This document shows positions 1 to 5,153 of a DNA stretch of 5,153 nucleotides, piece after piece. This DNA is from an uncultured Collinsella sp. (GTDB lineage: Bacteria; Actinomycetota; Coriobacteriia; Coriobacteriales; Coriobacteriaceae), in assembly GCA_900764025.1 (NCBI GenBank), contig CAAFMM010000074.1, positions 1-5,153 of the forward strand, written 5' to 3'. The position numbers and the translations under genes were made by a program. The number at the start of each line of letters is the position of its first letter. Within the stretch, counting starts at the first letter, position 1. The notes beneath the pieces were generated by a model. The model had not been told where the DNA came from. It saw nothing but the letters and a program-made list of their open reading frames with translations, and made no database searches.

Positions 1-4
1 GGCA

Positions 5-40
5 GGCCCCGCCGACCGATTGCAAGCGGTCGGCGGGGCC
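5..40. terminator. Strong GC-rich hairpin, probable terminator of a gene left of the window
   Basis: A perfect 14-bp stem is formed by 5-18 (GGCCCCGCCGACCG) and 27-40, with an 8-base loop at 19-26. The plus-strand flank after the stem (ATTGTGGCTCTT) is only loosely T-rich and the minus-strand flank is not, so if it is an intrinsic terminator it more likely serves a plus-strand gene ending beyond the left edge. The stem is strong and not inside any convincing reading frame. The role is inferred from structure and position only. Confidence 0.5.
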
Positions 41-99
41 ATTGTGGCTCTTGACAGCGGATTGGGTCATATGAGCGAGCGAGCCGCATTTATATAAGT

Positions 100-123
100 T
101 CCGCCGTTCTACCGAACGGCGGA
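100..123 (-). terminator. Likely terminator of the XRE-aminotransferase gene
   Basis: Perfect 10-bp stem: TCCGCCGTTC at 100-109 pairs with GAACGGCGGA at 114-123 around a 4-base loop. Read on the minus strand, the stem is followed by ACTTATATAAAT, an A/T-rich tail, whereas the plus-strand side has no T run. It lies about 75 bases past the stop codon of the aminotransferase gene, facing the right way to end its transcript. The tail is not a clean U tract, so termination may be imperfect. Confidence 0.55.
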
Positions 124-196
124 CCACTTGACGCTGCGCGAGCCGCATGTCTATCCTGCGACGCCTCGATTCTTGCGTCGGCAGATACCTAATCCC

Positions 197-1717
197 CTAC
201 GCCTGACGGTAATGGTCGAAGAAGTCGGCGAGGTCTTCGAGGGACTCTTTGAGCACTTCCATGCGCGGCAGGTACACGATACGGAAGTGGTCGGGCTCAG
301 CCCAGTTGAAGCCGCCGCCGCGCGTAATCAGGATCTTCTTCTCGTGCAGCAGGTCAAGGGCGAACTGTTCGTCATCGGTGATGTTGAACTTTTTAACATC
401 CATCTTGGGGAAGATGTAGAACGCCGCACGCGGCTTAACCACCGAGATGCCGTCAATCTTGTTGAGTGCCTCATACACAAAGTTTCGCTGCTCGTAGACA
501 CGGCCGCCGGGACGGATGTAGTCGTTGACTGACTGATGACCGCCGAGCGCCGTCTGGACGATCGACTGGGCCGGCACGTTGGAGCACAGGCGCATGTTCG
601 AGAGCATGTTGACGCCCATGATAAAGTCGCTCATGCAGCGCTGGTTGCCCGAAAGCACCATCCAGCCAATGCGATAGCCCGCGATCATATGCGACTTGGA
701 CAGGCCGCTAAACGTAATGCAGGGCAGGTCGGGAGCGAGCGATGCAATGGAAACGTGCTCGTAGCCGTCCATGCACAGGCGGTCGTAGATCTCGTCGGCA
801 AAAATCATGAGCTGGTGCCTGCGCGCAATCTCGACGATGCCCTCGAGCACCTCGCGCGGATAGACGGAACCCGTGGGGTTGTTGGGATTGATGATGACGA
901 GGGCTTTGGTCGCGCTCGTGATCTTGGACTCCATATCCTGCAGGTCGGGATACCAATCGGCCTGCTCATCGCACAGATAGTGCACGGGATGGCCGCCGGC
1001 AAGGGTCGCGCACGCCGTCCAGAGCGGATAGTCGGGGCTGGGGATCAGAATCTCGTCACCGTTATCGAGCAGTGCGTTCATCGAAAGCTGAATGAGCTCG
1101 GACACGCCGTTGCCCGTGTAGATGTGCTCCATCTGAACATTGGGCAGGCCCTTGATCTGCGAGTACTGCATGATTGCCTTGCGCGCGGAGAACAGGCCAC
1201 GCGAGTTGGAATAGCCTTCGCAGTCGGGCAGCTGCTGGCGCATGTCCTTGATGACCTCGTCGGGCGTGCGGAAACCGAAGGGCGCCGGGTTGCCGATATT
1301 GAGCTTGAGGATGCGCTCGCCCTCGTCCTCCATACGGGCAGCCTCGTCGACGACGGGACCGCGCACGTCATACAGGACGTTATCAAGCTTGGTGGATTTA
1401 GAAAAAGTACGCATGGTGGTGCTCCTCGGAATTTGAGCTGAGTGATGAGGTTCGGGTTTGGAAACGTTACGGGGCGATGATGCCTCACCTTGATCGGCGC
1501 CACCGGCAAGCAGCCAGGTAACATCGACCTCCAAAATGCGAGCGAGCAGCTCTGCCACATCGCGCCGCGGGATCGTCTTGCCGCTCACATATTGGCTCAT
1601 CTGACTCTTGCCGAGTTTTTTACCGAGCATCTCCGATGCGCGGATTACGTCCGACTGGCGAACGTCGCGATCGGACATAGCCTGTCGCAGGCGATCGCTA
1701 AACGTCTCTTGGGCCAC
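197..1717 (-). CDS. XRE-family HTH domain fused to AlaA-type alanine aminotransferase
   Basis: 506 residues from GTG 1717, chosen because AAGGAGG (1723-1729) sits five bases upstream; an ATG at 1768 in the same frame has no comparable site and lies in operator-like DNA. Residues about 5-73 form a Cro/C1-type helix-turn-helix (…KSQMSQYVSGKTIPRR…, ending DVTWLLAGG). Residues 74-101 are a polar Pro/Ser/His linker. From Met102 on the protein follows E. coli AlaA (YfbQ) almost end to end: LNIGNPAPFGF (139-149), GNGVSELI (202-209), PSPDYPLWTA (226-235), INPNNPTG (276-283), FADEIYD (306-312), SGLSK with the PLP lysine near 341, and the substrate-carboxylate arginine in DHFRIV near 479. No key residue seems missing, so glutamate:pyruvate transamination (alanine synthesis) in the cytoplasm is expected. 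AlaA normally has no DNA-binding domain; the fusion suggests a dual enzyme/regulator or autoregulator, which is inference. Confidence 0.9.
   Translation of the reverse strand: MAQETFSDRLRQAMSDRDVRQSDVIRASEMLGKKLGKSQMSQYVSGKTIPRRDVAELLARILEVDVTWLLAGGADQGEASSPRNVSKPEPHHSAQIPRSTTMRTFSKSTKLDNVLYDVRGPVVDEAARMEDEGERILKLNIGNPAPFGFRTPDEVIKDMRQQLPDCEGYSNSRGLFSARKAIMQYSQIKGLPNVQMEHIYTGNGVSELIQLSMNALLDNGDEILIPSPDYPLWTACATLAGGHPVHYLCDEQADWYPDLQDMESKITSATKALVIINPNNPTGSVYPREVLEGIVEIARRHQLMIFADEIYDRLCMDGYEHVSIASLAPDLPCITFSGLSKSHMIAGYRIGWMVLSGNQRCMSDFIMGVNMLSNMRLCSNVPAQSIVQTALGGHQSVNDYIRPGGRVYEQRNFVYEALNKIDGISVVKPRAAFYIFPKMDVKKFNITDDEQFALDLLHEKKILITRGGGFNWAEPDHFRIVYLPRMEVLKESLEDLADFFDHYRQA
1412..1427 (-). 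promoter_or_regulatory. Internal ribosome binding site and ATG at the domain junction
   Basis: GAGGAG (1422-1427, minus strand) stands seven bases before an in-frame ATG (1412-1414) coding Met102. That methionine corresponds closely to the natural N-terminus of stand-alone AlaA proteins, just before the SKSTKLDN segment. Starting here would give an aminotransferase of about 405 residues with no HTH domain. What is seen is the site and its spacing; use as a second start is inferred. Confidence 0.5.
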
Positions 1718-1722
1718 AGGAA

Positions 1723-1729
1723 CCTCCTT
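1723..1729 (-). promoter_or_regulatory. Ribosome binding site that fixes the GTG start of the fusion gene
   Basis: AAGGAGG on the minus strand, five bases before GTG 1717. It is a near-complete match to the 16S rRNA tail and decides for the GTG start over the in-frame ATG at 1768. Confidence 0.8.
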
Positions 1730-1738
1730 GCTGGCAAA

Positions 1739-1820
1739 GTTCAATTTATAGAACACGAATTGAACCAAGGTTCAATTTAGCAAGCAGTATAGCGCCGTAT
1801 CTCATTCGAAAGTTCAATTT
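1739..1820 (-). promoter_or_regulatory. Operator-like array: 20-bp palindrome plus GTTCAATT half-sites, with candidate promoter
   Basis: A perfect palindrome, AATTGAACC-AA-GGTTCAATT, spans 1758-1777. Two more GTTCAATT copies lie at 1739-1746 and 1812-1819, giving four half-sites in about 80 bp. The direct copies at 1739, 1770 and 1812 are 31 and 42 bp apart, near whole helical turns. A minus-strand -10 candidate, TATACT, lies at 1786-1791, which would place transcription start near 1779 and the palindrome just downstream; its -35 is poor. A second possible -10, TATAAA, lies at 1745-1750. The palindrome has the size and A/T-G/C composition of Cro/C1-type operators, so the gene's own HTH domain is the obvious candidate ligand (inference). 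Confidence 0.6.
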
Positions 1821-1879
1821 CATAAGAAAACGTACCGAACTCCGAGATTTGCCCAAAGCGGACAATGACGTGTACACGT

Positions 1880-2737
1880 TTAGAGGTATTCAAGGAAACG
1901 GGCGGCAGCAAGCGAAACGTCAGCCGTGCGATATATCGCATTAATCTGCCGATGAGGACGTCCCTCGAGCGGGCGCACGGCAACATCGAACTGGCAGCGG
2001 CGCAAGATGAGCGCGGGAAGGATGCTCACACCCAAGCCGTCCTCGACCATAGCCATAATTGCATAGTCATCCCAAGTCGACAGTTTTGAGCGCACCGCCA
2101 GGCCCGCGCGGCGAAACAGCGGCGTAATCTCATCATCGGTACCCCGTTCCAGCAGAATAAACTGTTCGTTGGCCAAATCGGCAAGAGAGACGACCTCCGC
2201 TGTGGCAAGCAAAGAGTCTGCCGGCACTACCGCCATCAACTCGTCGCGCACCAAAGGCAGCGATGACATGCCGTTTTCTCGGGGCTCACGCGGGATAAAG
2301 CCCAAATCGCAGCGGCCCTCTCCCACCCATTGTTCAATCTCTGAATAGTCGCCCATCAGCAACTCGTAATCGATGTCTGGGTGATCGGCGCGAAAACGCG
2401 CAATCACCGGCGGCAGCACGTGGGTCGCCACACTCGAAAACGTACCGATGCAGATTTTGCCGCGCATGAGCCCCCGCATCTCATCCACCCGTCGCTGCAA
2501 GCGAGTGAATTCCTCGCAGAGCGCCTCGACCGCCGGCATGACCTGCCGCCCGTCAGCAGAAAGCACCACGCCCTCACGGCTGCGGTCAAGCACCTTAAAA
2601 CCCCAATCCGCCTCAAGGTCGGCCACCATGCGGCTCACGCCAGACTGCGAATAGCTTAGGCGCTCGGCGGCGCGCGTAAAACTGCCGGCGCGCACGGTCT
2701 CCAGCAGCACCTGCATCTTTTGAATATTCGTTTCCAC
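1880..2737 (-). CDS. LysR-type transcriptional regulator
   Basis: 285 residues from GTG 2737, with GGAGG (2744-2748) six bases upstream; an ATG seven codons inside would cut into the first helix. Residues about 5-62 are the LysR winged helix-turn-helix (LLETVRAGSFTRAAERLSYS, then QSGVSRMVADLEADWGFKVL and the wing SREGVVLSADGR). Residues about 88-285 are the periplasmic-binding-protein-like effector domain, beginning RGKICIGTFSSVATHVLPPV with the GRCDLGFIP segment typical of the family. The length is slightly short but complete. It is divergent from the EamA transporter gene and separated from it by 118 bp holding LysR-style inverted repeats, so it probably controls that gene and itself. The effector cannot be told from sequence. 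No clear terminator follows the stop, so some readthrough into the aminotransferase gene on the same strand is possible. Confidence 0.93.
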   Translation of the reverse strand: METNIQKMQVLLETVRAGSFTRAAERLSYSQSGVSRMVADLEADWGFKVLDRSREGVVLSADGRQVMPAVEALCEEFTRLQRRVDEMRGLMRGKICIGTFSSVATHVLPPVIARFRADHPDIDYELLMGDYSEIEQWVGEGRCDLGFIPREPRENGMSSLPLVRDELMAVVPADSLLATAEVVSLADLANEQFILLERGTDDEITPLFRRAGLAVRSKLSTWDDYAIMAMVEDGLGVSILPALILRRCQFDVAVRPLEGRPHRQINAIYRTADVSLAAARFLEYL

Positions 2738-2754
2738 GACACGCCTCCACCTTT

Positions 2755-2782
2755 ACATGAGTTTTTGTCATGTCATCCATGA
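2755..2782. promoter_or_regulatory. Inverted repeats in the lysR/transporter intergenic region
   Basis: ACATGA (2755-2760) and TCATGT (2768-2773) are perfect inverted arms separated by seven bases; TCAT and ATGA follow at 2773-2776 and 2779-2782 around two bases. The result is a cluster of ATGA/TCAT half-sites in DNA that would be upstream of the transporter promoter and inside the lysR leader. They may be LysR recognition sites, but the short arms leave room for chance. Confidence 0.35.
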
Positions 2783-2788
2783 ATTATA
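2783..2788 (-). promoter_or_regulatory. -10 element of the lysR promoter
   Basis: The minus strand reads TATAAT exactly at 2788-2783. At the usual spacing the -35 region (about 2806-2812) is poor, reading ACTGGC or AACTGG. Transcription would start near 2776, giving a leader of about 40 bases before GTG 2737. No equally good promoter was found facing the transporter gene; the best guess, TTCACC (2811-2816) with GATATA (2834-2839) at 17-bp spacing, would leave a very short leader. Confidence 0.5.
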
Positions 2789-2810
2789 TTCGCTTTTCTT
2801 CTATAGCCAG

Positions 2811-2825
2811 TTCACCCATAGTGAA
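2811..2825. promoter_or_regulatory. Candidate LysR binding box (T-N11-A)
   Basis: TTCAC-CCATA-GTGAA is a 15-bp inverted repeat that contains the T-N11-A pattern (T2812 to A2824) known for LysR-family sites. It lies at about -35 to -49 relative to the predicted lysR start site, where a bound regulator would repress or tune lysR and could reach the divergent transporter promoter. Confidence 0.5.
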
Positions 2826-2855
2826 TATGCACGGATATAGAGGGGATGTCAGCAC

Positions 2856-3767
2856 ATGAACAATGGACTGTTTACGTACTTAGCAGCATTGCTATTGTTT
2901 GGCTCCAACGGCATCATCGCCGCTGCCATCGCGCTGCCGAGCTCCGATATCGTGCTACTACGCACGTTTTTGGGCGCACTCTCGCTTGCCACTATCCTCG
3001 CCATCACCCAACGCCATAAGTTGCAGGCGCCATCTCGACCCCGCGAGGCCGCAGCCCTCCTCCTCTCGGGAGCCGCGCTGGGCACCAGCTGGATTTTTCT
3101 GTTCCGCGCCTACCAGACGATCGGCGTCGGCGTATCCTCGCTGCTGTACTACTGCGGCCCCATCGTCGTCATGGCCCTCTCGCCGTTTATCTTTGGCGAA
3201 AAACTGACCGGCGGCAAAATCGCTGGCTTTATCGCCGTTGCCTGCGGCGCTTTTCTCATTGCAGCGCAAGGTCTAGGCGGCAATATGCCCATTGCGGGTA
3301 TCGCCTGCGGCATCGCCTCGGCATTTTGCTATGCGCTGATGGTCATCGCTAGCAAGGGTGCGCCACACATCGAGGGCCTCGAGAACTCCACGCTCCAGGT
3401 GAGCGCCGCCTTTGTGACCGCGCTGGTCCTCACGCTCATCACGCAGGGCGCTCCCTCGTTCCTGTCCGCCGGCGTCGCCGCAGGCATCGATTGGCGCGCC
3501 GTCGTCATGCTCGGCGTCGTCAACACAGGCATCGGTTGCCTGCTCTACTTTAGCGCCGTCGCCAAGCTGCCCGTCCAGACCGTCGCGGTCGTCGGCTACC
3601 TCGAGCCGCTTTCGGCGGTCGTGTTCTCGGCCGTCCTTTTGGGCGAAGCCATAACACCGGTCCGCCTGATGGGCGCCGCGCTTATCATCGGCGGCGCGAT
3701 TTTTTGCGAATTCGCCGGCAAACGCGCAAACGCCAAAGCTGGCATCGCCCAGACAGCACGTGCTTAA
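2856..3767 (+). CDS. EamA/DMT-family transporter
   Basis: 303 residues from ATG 2856; GAGGGG at 2840-2845 is the likely ribosome binding site, with a longish ten-base spacer. The protein is almost entirely hydrophobic with about ten predicted membrane helices in two homologous halves, the EamA duplication of the drug/metabolite transporter superfamily. The first repeat shows the LLRTFLGAL arginine near 36 and GEKLT near 114-118 at the end of helix 4; the second repeat shows YLEPLSAVVFSAVLLGEAIT (GEAIT near 263-267). The tail after helix 10 is short, basic and Ala-rich. Family members export amino acids or other metabolites, but the substrate cannot be assigned here. Divergence from a LysR gene suggests induction by a small molecule, possibly the exported compound (inference). 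Confidence 0.9.
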   Translation: MNNGLFTYLAALLLFGSNGIIAAAIALPSSDIVLLRTFLGALSLATILAITQRHKLQAPSRPREAAALLLSGAALGTSWIFLFRAYQTIGVGVSSLLYYCGPIVVMALSPFIFGEKLTGGKIAGFIAVACGAFLIAAQGLGGNMPIAGIACGIASAFCYALMVIASKGAPHIEGLENSTLQVSAAFVTALVLTLITQGAPSFLSAGVAAGIDWRAVVMLGVVNTGIGCLLYFSAVAKLPVQTVAVVGYLEPLSAVVFSAVLLGEAITPVRLMGAALIIGGAIFCEFAGKRANAKAGIAQTARA

Positions 3768-3801
3768 TAGCCCCCGTTTTGAAATGCTACCTGCGTATAT
3801 G

Positions 3802-3825
3802 AATAATCCCCAGCTGGGGATTATT
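3802..3825. terminator. 24-bp perfect palindrome between the transporter and kup
   Basis: AATAATCCCCAG (3802-3813) is followed directly by its exact reverse complement (3814-3825). As RNA it would form a stem with an AGCU loop, a G/C core and A/U base, flanked by AAU and AUU; this suits a bidirectional intrinsic terminator for the transporter gene whose stop is 35 bases upstream. There is no long U run after it (GTCTAAAG follows), so a DNA operator for kup is the alternative. Confidence 0.5.
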
Positions 3826-3863
3826 GTCTAAAGCTAGCCAATGTGCCAAACTGCTCTTGTATG

Positions 3864-3869
3864 TATAAA
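3864..3869 (+). promoter_or_regulatory. Candidate -10 element of the kup promoter
   Basis: TATAAA at 3864-3869 (preceded by TG) is the best -10 match before kup; no good -35 lies 16-18 bases upstream. A second weaker candidate, CATAAA, lies at 3875-3880. Use of the first would start the transcript near 3876, a few bases before the hairpin at 3881-3905. Confidence 0.35.
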
Positions 3870-3880
3870 GACGGCATAAA

Positions 3881-3905
3881 GGTTATCTGTCCTAGACAGA
3901 TAACC
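3881..3905 (+). promoter_or_regulatory. Leader hairpin or operator just before kup
   Basis: GGTTATCTGTC (3881-3891) and GACAGATAACC (3895-3905) form a perfect 11-bp inverted repeat around CTA. It ends eight bases before the ribosome binding site AAGGGAG (3914-3920). As DNA it has the size and symmetry of a dimeric repressor site placed at or just after the transcription start; as RNA it is a stable 5' leader stem. No T tract follows, so it is not a standard terminator. No known family consensus was recognised. Confidence 0.55.
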
Positions 3906-3925
3906 GGATGTCCAAGGGAGTCCAC

Positions 3926-5153
3926 GTGGCACACAACAAACTGGAGGCAAGCCCCCAAGACCAGCGTGGTCAAGGCGGGCATGGAGCCATTCCCCTCTCC
4001 GCTGGCATGCTGCTCGTAACGCTCGGCGTCGTCTATGGCGACATCGGCACGAGCCCCATGTACACCATGAAATCAATTGTCGCCAACAACGGCGGCATCG
4101 GTACCGTCAGCGAGGACATGATCTTAGGAGCGCTTTCGCTCGTCATCTGGACCATGACGCTCGTGACCACGGTCAAGTACGTGGTAATCGCCATGAAGGC
4201 CGATAACCACAACGAAGGCGGCATCTTCGCCCTGTTCAGTCTCGTGCGCAAGGTGGCGCCGTGGCTGATCCTTCCCGCCATGATCGGCGGCGCGGCGCTG
4301 CTCGCCGACGGCATCCTCACCCCCGCTGTCACGGTTACCACGGCCATCGAGGGCTTGCGCACCATCGAGTGGGGCCATGCGCTTTTGGGTGACGGCCAGA
4401 CCAACGTCATCATTATTACCATCATCATTATCTGCGGCCTGTTTGCCATGCAGCGCGCCGGCACCTCGTCGATCGGCAAGTTGTTCGGCCCGCTCATGAC
4501 GCTGTGGTTCCTGTTCCTGGCAGGCGCCGGCCTGTTCAACATGCTCGGCAACCTGTCCATCCTGCGCGCGCTCAACCCCATTCGCGGCATCATGTTCCTG
4601 TTCTCGCCCATCAATCACTCGGGCATCATGGTACTCGGCTTCGTCTTCCTGTCGACGACTGGCGCCGAGGCGCTCTACTCGGACATGGGCCATGTGGGCA
4701 AGGCAAACATCTATGCATCCTGGCCGTTTGTTAAAGCGGCCCTTATCCTCAACTATCTGGGTCAGGGCGCTTGGCTGCTCGCCAATAACTCCAACCCCCA
4801 GATGCTCGCGATGGATATCGTCAACCCGTTCTATATGATGCTCCCCGAGCCCCTGCGCCCCTTTGCCATCGTGCTTTCGGCCGTGGCGGCCATTATCGCC
4901 TCACAGGCGCTCATCACCGGCTCGTTCTCGCTGGTATCCGAGGCAACGCGCCTCAACCTTATGCCGCACCTGCGCATCCACTACCCCAGCGACACCAAGG
5001 GCCAACTCTATATTCCGCTCGTCAACAACATCATGTGGGTCGGCTGCATCTTCATCGTGCTGCTGTTCCAAAACTCCGAGCGCATGGAGAGCGCCTACGG
5101 CCTCGCCATTACCGTGACCATGCTCATGACCACGACGCTTTTGACGAGCTATA
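3926..5153 (+). CDS. kup: Kup/HAK/KT-family potassium transporter, 3' end cut off by the window
   Basis: An open frame from GTG 3926 to the window edge, 409 codons plus one base, with no stop. GTG is chosen because AAGGGAG (3914-3920) stands five bases before it; ATG 3908 is in frame but lacks a ribosome binding site. Kup proteins take up K+ with protons across the cytoplasmic membrane. Signature motifs are all present: [14 protein letters not shown] (34-47), [17 protein letters not shown] (93-109), [18 protein letters not shown] (from 127), [42 protein letters not shown] and [12 protein letters not shown]. Full-length Kup is about 620-680 residues, so the final helices and the cytoplasmic tail are missing here. 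The [16 protein letters not shown] and [12 protein letters not shown] wording resembles Kup of lactic acid bacteria, some of which are inhibited by cyclic di-AMP, rather than E. coli Kup. It appears to be its own transcription unit. Confidence 0.95.
   Translation, partial: MAHNKLEASPQDQRGQGGHGAIPLSAGMLLVTLGVVYGDIGTSPMYTMKSIVANNGGIGTVSEDMILGALSLVIWTMTLVTTVKYVVIAMKADNHNEGGIFALFSLVRKVAPWLILPAMIGGAALLADGILTPAVTVTTAIEGLRTIEWGHALLGDGQTNVIIITIIIICGLFAMQRAGTSSIGKLFGPLMTLWFLFLAGAGLFNMLGNLSILRALNPIRGIMFLFSPINHSGIMVLGFVFLSTTGAEALYSDMGHVGKANIYASWPFVKAALILNYLGQGAWLLANNSNPQMLAMDIVNPFYMMLPEPLRPFAIVLSAVAAIIASQALITGSFSLVSEATRLNLMPHLRIHYPSDTKGQLYIPLVNNIMWVGCIFIVLLFQNSERMESAYGLAITVTMLMTTTLLTSY

Noticed and set aside
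79..148. Direct repeat GCGAGCCGCAT at 79-89 and 138-148 flanking the terminator hairpin
   Set aside because: Eleven bases of GC-rich sequence can recur by chance, and there is no inverted-repeat end or target duplication to suggest a mobile element.
156..184. Imperfect hairpin (CGACGC/GCGTCG with a bulge) just after the aminotransferase stop
   Set aside because: Ten-base loop, bulged stem and no T-rich tail; the hairpin at 100-123 is a better terminator.
128..532. A 134-codon plus-strand frame beginning near the terminator
   Set aside because: Most of it is the reverse of the conserved C-terminal part of the aminotransferase; no ribosome binding site precedes it.
536..1441. A 301-codon open frame on the plus strand opposite the aminotransferase gene
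   Set aside because: It is antisense to a clearly homologous enzyme, has no recognisable domain or good ribosome binding site, and its composition (Arg, His, Ala, Val rich) is that of a shadow frame in GC-rich DNA.
1718..1768. Extension of the aminotransferase fusion to ATG 1768
   Set aside because: The added 17 codons read through the palindromic operator and the AAGGAGG site, and nothing resembling a ribosome binding site precedes that ATG.
2332..2338. GTTCAAT half-site inside lysR
   Set aside because: It is a single incomplete copy within conserved coding sequence (Ile-Glu-Gln-Trp), with no partner arm.
3826..3925. Cyclic di-AMP (ydaO/yuaA) riboswitch before kup
   Set aside because: The available leader is too short for this RNA and its conserved segments are not visible; only a simple hairpin is present.
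4033..4693. Two long overlapping minus-strand frames (193 and 189 codons) opposite kup
   Set aside because: Both lie fully antisense to kup, overlap each other, are rich in Met or in Arg/Glu/His as expected from reverse-reading membrane-protein codons, and match no family.

Overview
The window looks like chromosomal DNA from a high-GC gut actinobacterium of the class Coriobacteriia, most likely Collinsella or a close relative. This rests on the G/C-rich third codon positions, strong AGGAGG-type ribosome binding sites with frequent GTG starts, and a mix of actinobacterial codon use with a Firmicute-like Kup. It is an impression from reading, not a database match. There is no sign of phage, insertion sequence, tRNA, rRNA or CRISPR.

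Layout: bases 1-196 hold no gene, only hairpins. One (5-40) probably ends a gene outside the window and one (100-123) ends the first gene here. On the minus strand, 197-1717 encodes a 506-residue protein in which a Cro/C1 (XRE) DNA-binding domain is joined in frame to a complete AlaA-type alanine/glutamate-pyruvate aminotransferase. Its upstream region (1718-1879) carries a perfect 9+2+9 palindrome and further GTTCAATT half-sites, the kind of array that would suit autoregulation. Inside the gene, at the domain junction, lies a good Shine-Dalgarno sequence and an ATG, so the enzyme could also be made without its DNA-binding domain.

Next on the minus strand is a LysR-type regulator (1880-2737), divergent from a ten-helix EamA/DMT transporter on the plus strand (2856-3767). 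The 118 bp between them contain a consensus TATAAT facing lysR and two LysR-style inverted repeats, the classic arrangement for a LysR protein controlling both itself and the transporter.

After the transporter come a 24-bp perfect palindrome (3802-3825), a candidate promoter and an 11-bp-stem hairpin (3881-3905). Then comes a kup potassium transporter gene that starts at GTG 3926 and runs off the right edge after about 409 codons. It belongs to the Kup subgroup of lactic acid bacteria by its motifs.

The three units appear separately transcribed. The most unusual item is the XRE-aminotransferase fusion with its palindromic operator candidate and internal start. It resembles the MocR idea (regulator plus aminotransferase fold) but is built from a different DNA-binding domain and what looks like an intact enzyme.
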